Source: an uncultured Bacteroidales bacterium
Lineage (GTDB): Bacteria > Bacteroidota > Bacteroidia > Bacteroidales > UBA932
NCBI GenBank assembly: GCA_944323445.1
Contig: CALUSM010000021.1
Span: forward strand, 1-45,433
Direction: 5' to 3'
DNA length: 45,433 nucleotides
In this document: piece after piece, positions 1 through 6,220 of the stretch
Layout: each line of letters starts with the position of its first letter
Numbering within the stretch: position 1 is the first letter of the stretch
The notes under the pieces: model-generated
What the model saw: only the letters and a program-made list of their open reading frames with translations
Told to the model about the DNA's origin: nothing
Database searches by the model: none
Position numbers and translations under genes: made by a program

Positions 1-138
1 GATTGTCGAGCGCACTTTCTCATGGCTTGAAAACTTCAGGAGACTGACCATTGACTACGAATATAGGGCTGACACACGAAGCCATGCTGCATATCGCTGC
101 CATTAAATTATTTTTGAATAAAATTTAAACAGCTTCTA
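1..138 (+). mobile_element. C-terminal remnant of an IS5-like transposase, frameshifted, with element end
   Basis: Reading from base 2, the translation IVERTFSWLENFRRL followed by DYEYRADT is the conserved end of the DDE catalytic domain of IS5-type (IS427/ISL2-like) transposases; the ERTFSWL..FRRL..DYE pattern includes the last catalytic Glu region. This frame stops at 104-106. A different frame (from base 78) gives EAMLHIAAIKLFLNKI and a stop at 126-128, which is the tail expected for this family. A small indel (about 1 or 2 bases) near base 77 therefore breaks the gene. The AT-rich end with TTTAAACAGCTTCT at about 124-137 may be the terminal inverted repeat, but the other end lies outside the window. 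The element is probably inactive unless the frameshift is recoded or is an assembly error. Confidence 0.75.
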
Positions 139-144
139 AAATTT

Positions 145-420
145 TTATTTGTTGCAGAAAACAAACATCATATCGTGTCTGTCCGAGAATTCGTTGTAAA
201 AGTTTTCAGCAGCAGTTATGCAGGTGCCGCATCCTTGCTCGGGTATTATAGTAAGAAAGTGAACAGAGTCGAGTTTATGGTCAAACTCGTTTTTCAAATA
301 CAAATTAACTTTTTCGAGGATTTCCGTGTCGGATTCTATGCAGGACTGACAAATGAATCCACCTATAAGCAGAAATGGTAAAATGATGAAAGTTTTATAT
401 GTTAAAAGTTTGGTTAACAT
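145..420 (-). CDS. short thioredoxin-like lipoprotein, probably truncated
   Basis: I choose the ATG at 420, giving 91 residues that begin MLTKLLTYKTF, then a hydrophobic stretch and a loose lipobox with Cys27, as in Bacteroidetes lipoproteins. An upstream in-frame Met at 540 would put about 40 unlikely residues before the signal. The motif EQGCGTC (about residues 60-66) resembles the CxxC active site of thioredoxin-like redox lipoproteins. The protein stops about 25 residues after this motif, whereas thioredoxin folds need roughly 60-80 more. The stop lies only about 8 bp from the end of the adjacent transposon remnant, so the gene was probably cut by that insertion. Function is not assignable beyond a possible thiol-redox role; it may be a non-functional fragment. 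Confidence 0.5.
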   Translation of the reverse strand: MLTKLLTYKTFIILPFLLIGGFICQSCIESDTEILEKVNLYLKNEFDHKLDSVHFLTIIPEQGCGTCITAAENFYNEFSDRHDMMFVFCNK

Positions 421-636
421 GAATATACGTATGTTGCAATACAAATATACGCAAAAAAATGCTGACAAACAAATGTTAAATGAAATAATTATCCGCAAAA
501 ATATCCCCAGTCCCCGATTACCGCTTGTGGCTGACCTCATCCGCTTAAGGCAAGCCCGGGCAGGATGGATGTTTTGAGCAGCCGAATACTTGTGGCTGCT
601 GCTCAGGCACCATTCTTCCGGTCCAATCCTCCCTAG

Positions 637-815
637 TCACGTTGCTTTTTAGTTGTAGTACAATTACCTGATTGACTGAGTATTGCGTTTTGCGTAAAAA
701 GTTAAGTGACGGCAAAAATGCCCATTCTGAGCGTAATCCGCCCCATTTAAAATGTCGTTAGATAGATAAGATGTTCATATTCAGGCGCATGCAATTCAAC
801 TAAAAAGTAACGTGA
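637..815. repeat. 179-bp inverted-repeat-bounded element (MITE-like)
   Basis: TCACGTTGCTTTTTAGTTG at 637-655 is the reverse complement, with one mismatch, of 797-815. The two arms enclose 141 bp without an ORF. The size and near-identical termini fit a miniature non-autonomous transposable element or an invertible segment. I see no target-site duplication just outside the arms and no recombinase gene in the window, so the class is not settled. Confidence 0.45.
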
Positions 816-841
816 GGTCTATGTGTGCGTGTGTGTATGTG

Positions 842-874
842 TTTGAAGTGAAGTGGGGTATCGTGGTATCTTTG
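842..874 (+). promoter_or_regulatory. orphan consensus Bacteroidetes promoter
   Basis: TTTG at 842-845, a 21-bp spacer, then TATCTTTG at 867-874 match the sigma-ABfr consensus TTTG-N19/21-TAnnTTTG. Transcription would start near 880 and run rightwards, yet no plus-strand gene follows until 3213. It either drives a small RNA (see 880-1025) or is left over from a lost gene. Confidence 0.55.
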
Positions 875-879
875 CGGAT

Positions 880-1025
880 AATCATTTAATTCATTACTAA
901 CTACTTCCGCCGCCTGCAGTCTGTAATTTATCGTTTTAGATATTCGACTAAATAACAGATAATTACGAGTCTTATTAATCTACAGACTGAAGGCAGTGTC
1001 TGAGAGCCTTTGCCTTTTCATCCGG
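880..1025 (+). ncRNA. possible small RNA downstream of the orphan promoter
   Basis: Starting about 6 bp after the orphan -7 box, the transcript would hold GCCTGCAGTCTGTAATTTA (912-930), which pairs at 16 of 19 positions with 976-994, enclosing a 45-nt AT-rich loop that itself has a TTTAG/CTAAA mini-stem. A weak AAGGC/GCCTT stem followed by a T-rich stretch lies near 990-1018. There is no coding frame. The family is not recognised; boundaries are inferred. Confidence 0.2.
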
Positions 1026-1181
1026 TCTACAGTATGCTCTGAGCGGGGTTGCAACATTCTGCCGGTCGGAAACAGCATTGAGCCTGTAGTGTGAAAATTG
1101 GCAAAACTTTCTTATAACCAGAGAATTATGGCTGTAATTCAATTACAGACTGTGAAATGGGGAAAACGAAAATAAAACAAA

Positions 1182-1265
1182 ATCAGCCTCTGGTAGAAAA
1201 GGGGAAGGCAGGCGTAGGGCTGCATGCATGATTAACGCTGCCGTTTTATCTGAGCAGAGGCTGAT
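1182..1265 (-). terminator. putative terminator of the sigma-factor operon
   Basis: ATCAGCCTCTG (1182-1192) and CAGAGGCTGAT (1255-1265) are perfect 11-bp inverted repeats. Read on the minus strand, downstream of the Spy-like gene, the second arm is followed by TTTGTTTTATTTTCG, a T-rich tract. The 62-nt loop is unusually long for an intrinsic terminator, so it may contain an inner stem. Confidence 0.4.
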
Positions 1266-1291
1266 GGAGGTTCCGGAGTAGGAGATGTTCT

Positions 1292-1789
1292 TTAATGTCT
1301 CTTGCCAGGCGCGTAAGCAGGTTTCTGTCCCGGGCCATGGGCAGCGTTGTCTTTTCCGCGTCCTGAGAGGCGGTCCATCATCTCCCGCTCTATCCGGTAG
1401 ATTTGCTGTATCTGCTTCTGGGTAAGGAATTCGCTGTACAGGTGGTAGTATTTCTCGCGCAGGTCCAGGATACGGCGGCTCTGGGCGAAGCGGCTGCGGA
1501 GGTACTCGCCTGTCTCTTCCTCTCCGGCATCGGGACTGAGTCTGCCGGGACGGGGGCCGAGATTCCAGATCTCCTGCTGGAAGCTGCAGTATGTCTCGGT
1601 GAAACGCTCAGTCGTCTTTTTGTCTAAGTCTAGTCTGTCGGCGATATGGGCTACCTGTACTAGGATCAGCTCCTCTCGGGATATGCGCTGACTGCGGTCC
1701 TGGGCTCCGTGACGACGGGCATCCGCAGTGGTGCAGACGAGGGTCATGGCGGCGGCAATCAGCAGCAGGTCAATCAGTATTTTTCTCAT
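1292..1789 (-). CDS. Spy/CpxP-like periplasmic protein
   Basis: A 165-residue exported protein. Residues 1-24 form a signal peptide ending CTTADA, followed by Arg-rich sequence. The mature part is almost entirely helical and charged, with a repeat of long amphipathic helices ending in LTQKQIQQIYRIEREMMDRL, similar to the LTxxQ helices of the Spy/CpxP family of periplasmic chaperones and metal-stress sensors. The C-terminus is low-complexity and rich in Gly, Pro and Lys. It is the last gene of the sigma/anti-sigma operon, 19 bp after the anti-sigma gene; this placement is common in Bacteroidetes, where such proteins are thought to take part in envelope stress control. Family membership is by pattern, not by a clear signature. 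Confidence 0.6.
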   Translation of the reverse strand: MRKILIDLLLIAAAMTLVCTTADARRHGAQDRSQRISREELILVQVAHIADRLDLDKKTTERFTETYCSFQQEIWNLGPRPGRLSPDAGEEETGEYLRSRFAQSRRILDLREKYYHLYSEFLTQKQIQQIYRIEREMMDRLSGRGKDNAAHGPGQKPAYAPGKRH

Positions 1790-1808
1790 AATCTTAAAAT
1801 TTAAAAAG

Positions 1809-2159
1809 TTAATTCATGAATATGTCCGAACTGTAGATTTCCAGCATGTAGGTCCGGTCCTCTTCGCTGAGATTGTTGAAGGCGGATTCGATATCGCTCA
1901 TCTCCACCGGCTGCGTGTTGTTGAGCCACAGGCTGAATGCCAGGAAAATGGCTATCGCCGCTGCCGCAGCCGAGCTTATCACGAGGGGCAGCTTGAATGG
2001 ATGTCTTCTGCGGATATTCCCCGAAGTGGCCTCTTCTACAGCGGCATCTGCCCTTACCTTTTCCCATACCTTTTCTTCAAGATTTCCGAAGAAACCCTCC
2101 GGAGTCCTGTATGGCATCCGCTTACCTATTTGACTGAGATTGTAACCATTGTCTTTCAT
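1809..2159 (-). CDS. anti-sigma-like single-pass membrane protein
   Basis: A 116-residue protein with a cytoplasmic N-terminal half (MPYRTPEGFF is a typical motif of Bacteroidetes proteins next to ECF sigma factors), one membrane helix at about residues 57-80 (LPLVISSAAAAAIAIFLAFSL) and a short acidic C-terminal segment outside (SDIESAFNNLSEEDRTYMLE). It starts 10 bp after the sigma gene stop and is followed by the Spy-like gene. By position and topology it is the membrane anchor or anti-sigma factor that would hold the ECF sigma factor; no zinc-binding HxxxCxxC motif is visible, so binding is inferred. Confidence 0.6.
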   Translation of the reverse strand: MKDNGYNLSQIGKRMPYRTPEGFFGNLEEKVWEKVRADAAVEEATSGNIRRRHPFKLPLVISSAAAAAIAIFLAFSLWLNNTQPVEMSDIESAFNNLSEEDRTYMLEIYSSDIFMN

Positions 2160-2169
2160 GATGCTTCTG

Positions 2170-2714
2170 TCAGTCTATTGAGTTCATGTATTTAATAATC
2201 TTTCCCTTTGCGATGTGATAGCTGGTCTTAGCGCTGGCTGCGCTCATTCCTGCAATCTCCGCTATATCATGGTAGCTCAGTTCGTCATAGTAGCGTAGGT
2301 TGAAGACTAGCTGCTGGCCGGCGGGGGGGTGTGTATCGCCTTCTGGAGCTTGACGGCTTCCAGGTCGCTGTAGTCCACGTATTTGTCCGCCTGCAGGGAA
2401 CTGACTCCGGAGCCTAGGGTGTCCAGCGGTACCAGTTCCTGACGGCGGCGTTCCAGTATCCGCAGCGCTTCGTTCGTGGCGATTCTGTAGATCCAGGTTT
2501 TGAGCGAGCTGCCTTTCCTGAACTGGCCGATGGACCGGAATACCCGGATGAATGTCTCCTGTTCTGCGTCCTCCGCGTCGTCGTGCGAGACCACCAGGCG
2601 GCGGATATGCCAGTAGACTGGCTCTCCGTACCGACCCATGAGCATTCTGAATCCGCGCCCCGGGTCGGTCTTTATCGTCGTGACTATGTGCTTTTCCTGC
2701 AGCCGGTCCATCAT
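2170..2714 (-). pseudogene. ECF sigma-70 factor interrupted by a frameshift in a G7 tract
   Basis: The first part (start at 2714) encodes region 2: HDDAEDAEQETFIRVFRSIG and KTWIYRIATNEALRILERRR are typical of ECF sigma factors. That frame ends at 2307 after AIHTPPPASS. A second frame, down to the stop at 2170, encodes region 4: QQLVFNLRYYDELSYHDIAE, then GMSAASAKTSYHIAKGKI, the helix-turn-helix that binds the -35 element. The switch lies at seven G (2323-2329; C7 on the coding strand). Eight bases there would give AIHTPPAGQQLVFNL, a normal ECF linker. The whole is about 181 residues, a usual length. The start abuts the upstream stop (TAAATG). Causes could be a true mutation, slippage-based phase variation, or a sequencing error. 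Confidence 0.8.
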
Positions 2715-3089
2715 TTACCTTGTCCTCAGTACGTACACCCGTCTGCTGTTTTTCTGTACAGTGCACAGGGGATTGTGCCTCTCGTGTGCGAATGCTTCGA
2801 GCTCGGCCTTAGCGATCTTCCGCTCAAGTCCGGTCATCCGGGCGTAACGGCCGACAGTCAGGTAGTCATGTCCCCGCAGGTACACCAGGGCCATCTTCAG
2901 CCGCTCCTCTCTGTTGAAATGGTTGTGAACCCGCACTGTCACAGGAGGTACGGCAGAGATTATGACTGTCCGACAGGGGACGGGATGAATGTGGCGGTGT
3001 GTCCGGCGGGCATCCGCACCGAAGTTTCCGCATGTCAGCAAAAGGGCTGCAACAGCGGCAGTTATCGTGGATTTTACAAACGTAGTCAT
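2715..3089 (-). CDS. small exported protein of unknown function, first gene of the sigma operon
   Basis: A 124-residue protein with a signal peptide (residues 1-27, FVKSTITAAVAALLLTCGNFGADA). The mature part starts with a His/Arg/Pro-rich stretch (RRTHRHIHPVP), then a beta-rich piece and two helices (REERLKMALVYLRGHDYLTVGRY and GLERKIAKAELEAFA). I do not recognise the family. The stop codon is directly followed by the ATG of the sigma factor, so the two are translationally coupled. Position suggests a periplasmic component of the same stress response, perhaps an input sensor; this is inference only. Confidence 0.6.
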   Translation of the reverse strand: MTTFVKSTITAAVAALLLTCGNFGADARRTHRHIHPVPCRTVIISAVPPVTVRVHNHFNREERLKMALVYLRGHDYLTVGRYARMTGLERKIAKAELEAFAHERHNPLCTVQKNSRRVYVLRTR

Positions 3090-3200
3090 GTGTCAAAATA
3101 ATTTAAAGGTCCTGCATGTTCTGTGTGCTTTCCGGAAAACGTTCTGCTATATAGACCTGCGGGAAGGGCGGAAGTAAAATCAGTCAGTGAAAAATTTGCG

Positions 3201-3208
3201 TATCTTTG
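3201..3208 (+). promoter_or_regulatory. -7 promoter box of the methyltransferase gene
   Basis: TATCTTTG matches the TAnnTTTG box and sits only 4 bp before the chosen ATG at 3213. Transcription would start at or next to the ATG, giving a leaderless message. No clear TTTG -33 box is seen at the usual distance. Confidence 0.5.
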
Positions 3209-3212
3209 GCGC

Positions 3213-4235
3213 ATGAATATAGAAAGACCATCTGAGAGCTGGGGCGATTACCAGCTGATAGACTCCGGCGGATTCGAGAAGCTGGAGCGTTTCGGACGTT
3301 ATACGATGATAAGGCCTGAGCCGAAGGCGCTGTGGGACAAGGCGCTGTCCGAAGGGGAATGGAAGAGAAGGGCGCAGACGGCGTTTACTCCCGGGGCCGG
3401 CTTCTCCAAGGCGGGGAAGGAGGACAGCGGGGTGTGGACCATGCTCGGGCGGATGCAGGAGCAGTGGAACATCACCTACAGGCTGCCTGCGGTGAAAGGA
3501 GGCAATGCGGCCGGGACGGCAGTCAGCGGGAATGACGGAACCGGAACCGCCGAAGAAGCAGCAGCGGCAAAAATCCTCGCGGAGTGCGGCGGTGCGGACC
3601 TGCACCTGCGCCTGGGCCTCACGGCCTTCAAGCACGTGGGCGTCTTCCCGGAGCAGGCCCCGAACTGGGATTTCATCTATCGGCAGGTGGCCCGTCTGCG
3701 TGCCAACAATATAAAAAGGGGTGTCGCCCAGCCGCCGCGGGTGCTCAACCTCTTCGCCTACACCGGTGCAGCATCTCTGGCCGCAAAGGCCGCCGGCGCC
3801 GACGTCACCCACCTCGACTCAGTCCGCCAGGTGGTCACCTGGGCCCGCCACAATATGGAGATATCCTCCCTCGACGGCATCCGCTGGACCATCGACGACG
3901 CCCTCAAGTACGTCATCCGTCAGGTCCGCCGCGGAGCCTGTTTCGACGGCATCATCCTCGACCCTCCAGCCTACGGCCGCGGCCCGGACGGAGAGCGCTG
4001 GAAATTGGACGAGTGCCTGAACGACATTCTCAAGGGCTGCGCTCAGATTCTCGCTCCGATGAACAGCTTTCTGGTGCTGAATCTCTATTCCAACGGCTAT
4101 TCGGCCATGCTCGCGGATACTCTCGTGGCCTGCGCCTTCGGTCCTGCCGGCCGCCGCACCTCAGGGGAACTGGTCCTCCGTGATGACTTCGGACGAATCC
4201 TTCCTCTGAGCGTATATACCCGTCTCGAGCGCTGA
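3213..4235 (+). CDS. class I SAM-dependent methyltransferase, RlmI/RlmK-like
   Basis: A 340-residue protein. The N-terminus WGDYQLIDSGGFEKLERFG is the conserved start of a Bacteroidetes group of rRNA-type methyltransferases, which fixes the ATG at 3213 rather than upstream at 3123. The C-terminal half is a Rossmann-type SAM domain: motif I VLNLFAYTGAASLAAKAAGA, then THLDSV (SAM ribose contact), and the catalytic-loop type motif DPPAYGRG. The predicted reaction is SAM-dependent methylation of rRNA in the cytoplasm, probably 23S, by analogy with RlmI/RlmK; the actual target base is unknown. A low-complexity Gly/Ala/Thr insert at about residues 95-122 is unusual and may be a surface loop. It is monocistronic, facing away from the sigma operon. 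Confidence 0.75.
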   Translation: MNIERPSESWGDYQLIDSGGFEKLERFGRYTMIRPEPKALWDKALSEGEWKRRAQTAFTPGAGFSKAGKEDSGVWTMLGRMQEQWNITYRLPAVKGGNAAGTAVSGNDGTGTAEEAAAAKILAECGGADLHLRLGLTAFKHVGVFPEQAPNWDFIYRQVARLRANNIKRGVAQPPRVLNLFAYTGAASLAAKAAGADVTHLDSVRQVVTWARHNMEISSLDGIRWTIDDALKYVIRQVRRGACFDGIILDPPAYGRGPDGERWKLDECLNDILKGCAQILAPMNSFLVLNLYSNGYSAMLADTLVACAFGPAGRRTSGELVLRDDFGRILPLSVYTRLER

Positions 4236-4284
4236 CGAGCACTGCATGTTTCCATGAAAAAAATCGTCCGGAGAGTGGAAAGAT

Positions 4285-4314
4285 TTTGTACAGCAGGAAA
4301 ATTTTGTATCTTCG
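4285..4314 (+). promoter_or_regulatory. promoter of the C10 protease gene
   Basis: TTTG at 4285-4288, an 18-bp spacer and TATCTTCG at 4307-4314 (one mismatch to TAnnTTTG). The message would start near 4321, leaving a leader of about 27 nt before the ATG at 4348. Confidence 0.5.
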
Positions 4315-4347
4315 CAGGGCAACCAATAAATTCCAAAACAGTTCTTT

Positions 4348-6198
4348 ATGAAAAAATTATTTGTTATCCTCGCCTTGCTGCTCTCCCTGACATGGGTGGC
4401 ACAGGCTGAAAAAGTGACCCGTGAACGGGCGGAGGAGATGGCCCTGACATTCTTCCGCTCAGCTCAGTCTGCCGGCATCAGTCCGGCATCAGTGCCTTCA
4501 TTTAAGATGGTTATGAGCAGCAGTGCTGTCTCCGATGCCCTTTCGTCGGAGGAACCTGCTTTCTATGTGTTCAACAATACATCCGGCCCCGGTTTCATCA
4601 TCATCTCAGCAGATGATGCAGTGAAGCCTGTGCTGGGCTATTCGTTCGAGAACAATTTCCCTGAAGGACGTACTCTCCCCCCCAACCTCAGTGCATGGCT
4701 GGAGGGAACTGCAAAGGGAATTATTGCTGTCAGGAAGAGCGGAACGGAACCTGCTGCGGTTGCCCGTGAGGCCTGGAAGTCCGCCGGTCCCGGCACCCCA
4801 GTGAAGGAACTGGAGACTGCTGAGTGGAATCAGGACGATCCCTACAACAGGCTCTGTCCAGAAATATACGGAATGCTCAGTGTCACAGGCTGTGTTGCTA
4901 CCTCCCTGGCTATTGTCATGCGTTATCATGAGTGGCCTGAGAGGGGAACAGGCACTTTGCCCGGCTACCGTACGGCTTCTTTCGGCCAGTGGGTTGACGG
5001 AATCGAACTGGGACACGCCTATGACTGGGACAATATGCCCCTGCAGTATTACAATGAACGCGGTGTGCCTGTTTTCAACGATACCGAGGCAGAGGCCGTG
5101 GCTGTGCTGATGCGTGACTGCGGTGTGCTCATGAAGTCGGACTACACATGGTACGGTACCGGAGCCATGACTGACGATATCCTGGAGCCGCTGGTCGAGA
5201 ACATGGGATACGACCCCAGCCTGCAGTATATCTTCAAGAACAGGTACGGGCATGACGAGTGGGTGAGCCTGATGAAGAACGAGATAGACAACGACAGACC
5301 TATCATCTACGGAGGTTATGCAGCTGACGGAAGCGGCGGACACTCCTTCGTTCTTGACGGTTATGACTCGGAGGACTTCTTCAGTGTCAACTGGGGCTGG
5401 GGAGGCAGTTCCGACGGATACTTCGACATAGACATCCTGGATCCTTATCAGCAGGGTATCGGAGGTGCCAACTCCGGATTCAGCGTAGGACAGGACGCTA
5501 TCATAGGTATAAAGCCTTACAGGACGGAACCCGAGCCTTCGGACGAGAAGGTGGCGTATGTCGGGTTCGAGGGAGTGGACGAGAATGAGGCGCCTTACAC
5601 CTATAACGGATTGTCGGTGAAGGTGGAGGAGATAGCCCAGAATACTCCTTTCATGCTCTATGCCGGTATGGTCTCCAACCTTGGAGATGCCGCGATAGAC
5701 GGTCTCGAGGTGATGTTCGCCGTGACGGATATGGGCGGAAAGACAGTTGAGGTGCTCAGTATGGACATGGAGACGGATCCGTTTGTGCCTCAGTCCGGAT
5801 TGACATACTGCAATGAGGTGACGGTTACCCAGCCTATCCAGGACGGTTACCGTATCCGCGGATATTTCCGTTCGGCAGCTACTCCTGAGTGGACTCTCAT
5901 AAGGAACAATCCCGGCAGCGGCTGTGTCTGGGAGCTGATGCTCGAAGACTATGCTCCTCTCGGAGATCCTCTGGACGAGAACACTTCGGTGACATACAAT
6001 AAGCTGGACAACAAGCTCACTGTCGGTACGCTGGCAGGTGCTGACGTCACTCTGGCCGACGTGAACGGGAAAGTGCTGACAGTAGTACGCGCCGAGTCCG
6101 GAAACGCTTCCTTCGATCTCTCCGAATACGGGGAGGACATCTATACCCTGCGCGTGGCCAAGGGCCGGCAGTCCATTGAAGTAAAACTTGAGTTCTAA
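4348..6198 (+). CDS. secreted C10 family cysteine protease (streptopain-like)
   Basis: A 616-residue preproprotein. Signal peptide 1-20 (ending VAQA). Residues about 21-150 match the Spi-like inhibitory propeptide (FYVFNNTSGPGFIIISADD, then PVLGYSFENNFPEG). The mature protease begins near WNQDDPYN (160-167). Catalytic Cys182 lies in SVTGCVATSLAIVMRYHEWP and catalytic His332 in GGHSFVLDGYD; NWGWGGSSDGYF (348-359) is the usual oxyanion/Trp loop. A beta-rich region follows (about 395-545). The last 70 residues (NKLTVGT..ADVTLADVNGKVL..LRVAKG) resemble a type A sorting domain of the type IX secretion system. It should degrade proteins outside the cell after self-removal of the propeptide. It starts the cluster with the BACON lipoprotein and sialidase, 22 bp apart from the former. 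Confidence 0.9.
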   Translation: MKKLFVILALLLSLTWVAQAEKVTRERAEEMALTFFRSAQSAGISPASVPSFKMVMSSSAVSDALSSEEPAFYVFNNTSGPGFIIISADDAVKPVLGYSFENNFPEGRTLPPNLSAWLEGTAKGIIAVRKSGTEPAAVAREAWKSAGPGTPVKELETAEWNQDDPYNRLCPEIYGMLSVTGCVATSLAIVMRYHEWPERGTGTLPGYRTASFGQWVDGIELGHAYDWDNMPLQYYNERGVPVFNDTEAEAVAVLMRDCGVLMKSDYTWYGTGAMTDDILEPLVENMGYDPSLQYIFKNRYGHDEWVSLMKNEIDNDRPIIYGGYAADGSGGHSFVLDGYDSEDFFSVNWGWGGSSDGYFDIDILDPYQQGIGGANSGFSVGQDAIIGIKPYRTEPEPSDEKVAYVGFEGVDENEAPYTYNGLSVKVEEIAQNTPFMLYAGMVSNLGDAAIDGLEVMFAVTDMGGKTVEVLSMDMETDPFVPQSGLTYCNEVTVTQPIQDGYRIRGYFRSAATPEWTLIRNNPGSGCVWELMLEDYAPLGDPLDENTSVTYNKLDNKLTVGTLAGADVTLADVNGKVLTVVRAESGNASFDLSEYGEDIYTLRVAKGRQSIEVKLEF

Positions 6199-6220
6199 CT
6201 ACTACTTAAAACGAAACACG

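Larger units (their letters stand above)
541..1291. other. gene-free, AT-rich segment dense in inverted repeats
   Basis: No convincing coding frame is visible on either strand over about 750 bp. The segment holds a 19-bp inverted repeat pair (637-655 and 797-815), a GT-rich run (about 822-845), a consensus promoter facing right (842-874), a long imperfect hairpin (912-930 with 976-994), three copies of the CAGTCTGTA motif in mixed orientation (917, 981, 1144), a perfect palindrome CTGTAATT-C-AATTACAG (1132-1148) and an 11-bp inverted repeat (1182-1192 with 1255-1265). Base composition differs from the coding part of the window. It looks like a decayed insertion region. Confidence 0.6.

Noticed and set aside
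637..815. Invertible promoter driving a surface gene
   Set aside because: No TAnnTTTG box lies between the arms on either strand and no flanking gene starts next to them.
541..1291. tRNA, tmRNA or CRISPR array in the gene-free segment
   Set aside because: No cloverleaf with a CCA end or T-loop GTTCRA motif, and no regularly spaced direct repeats.
2307..2714. Programmed ribosomal frameshift in the sigma gene
   Set aside because: A C7/G7 run alone is a poor slippery site and I see no downstream stimulatory structure or Shine-Dalgarno-like element; slippage of replication or a sequencing error is simpler.
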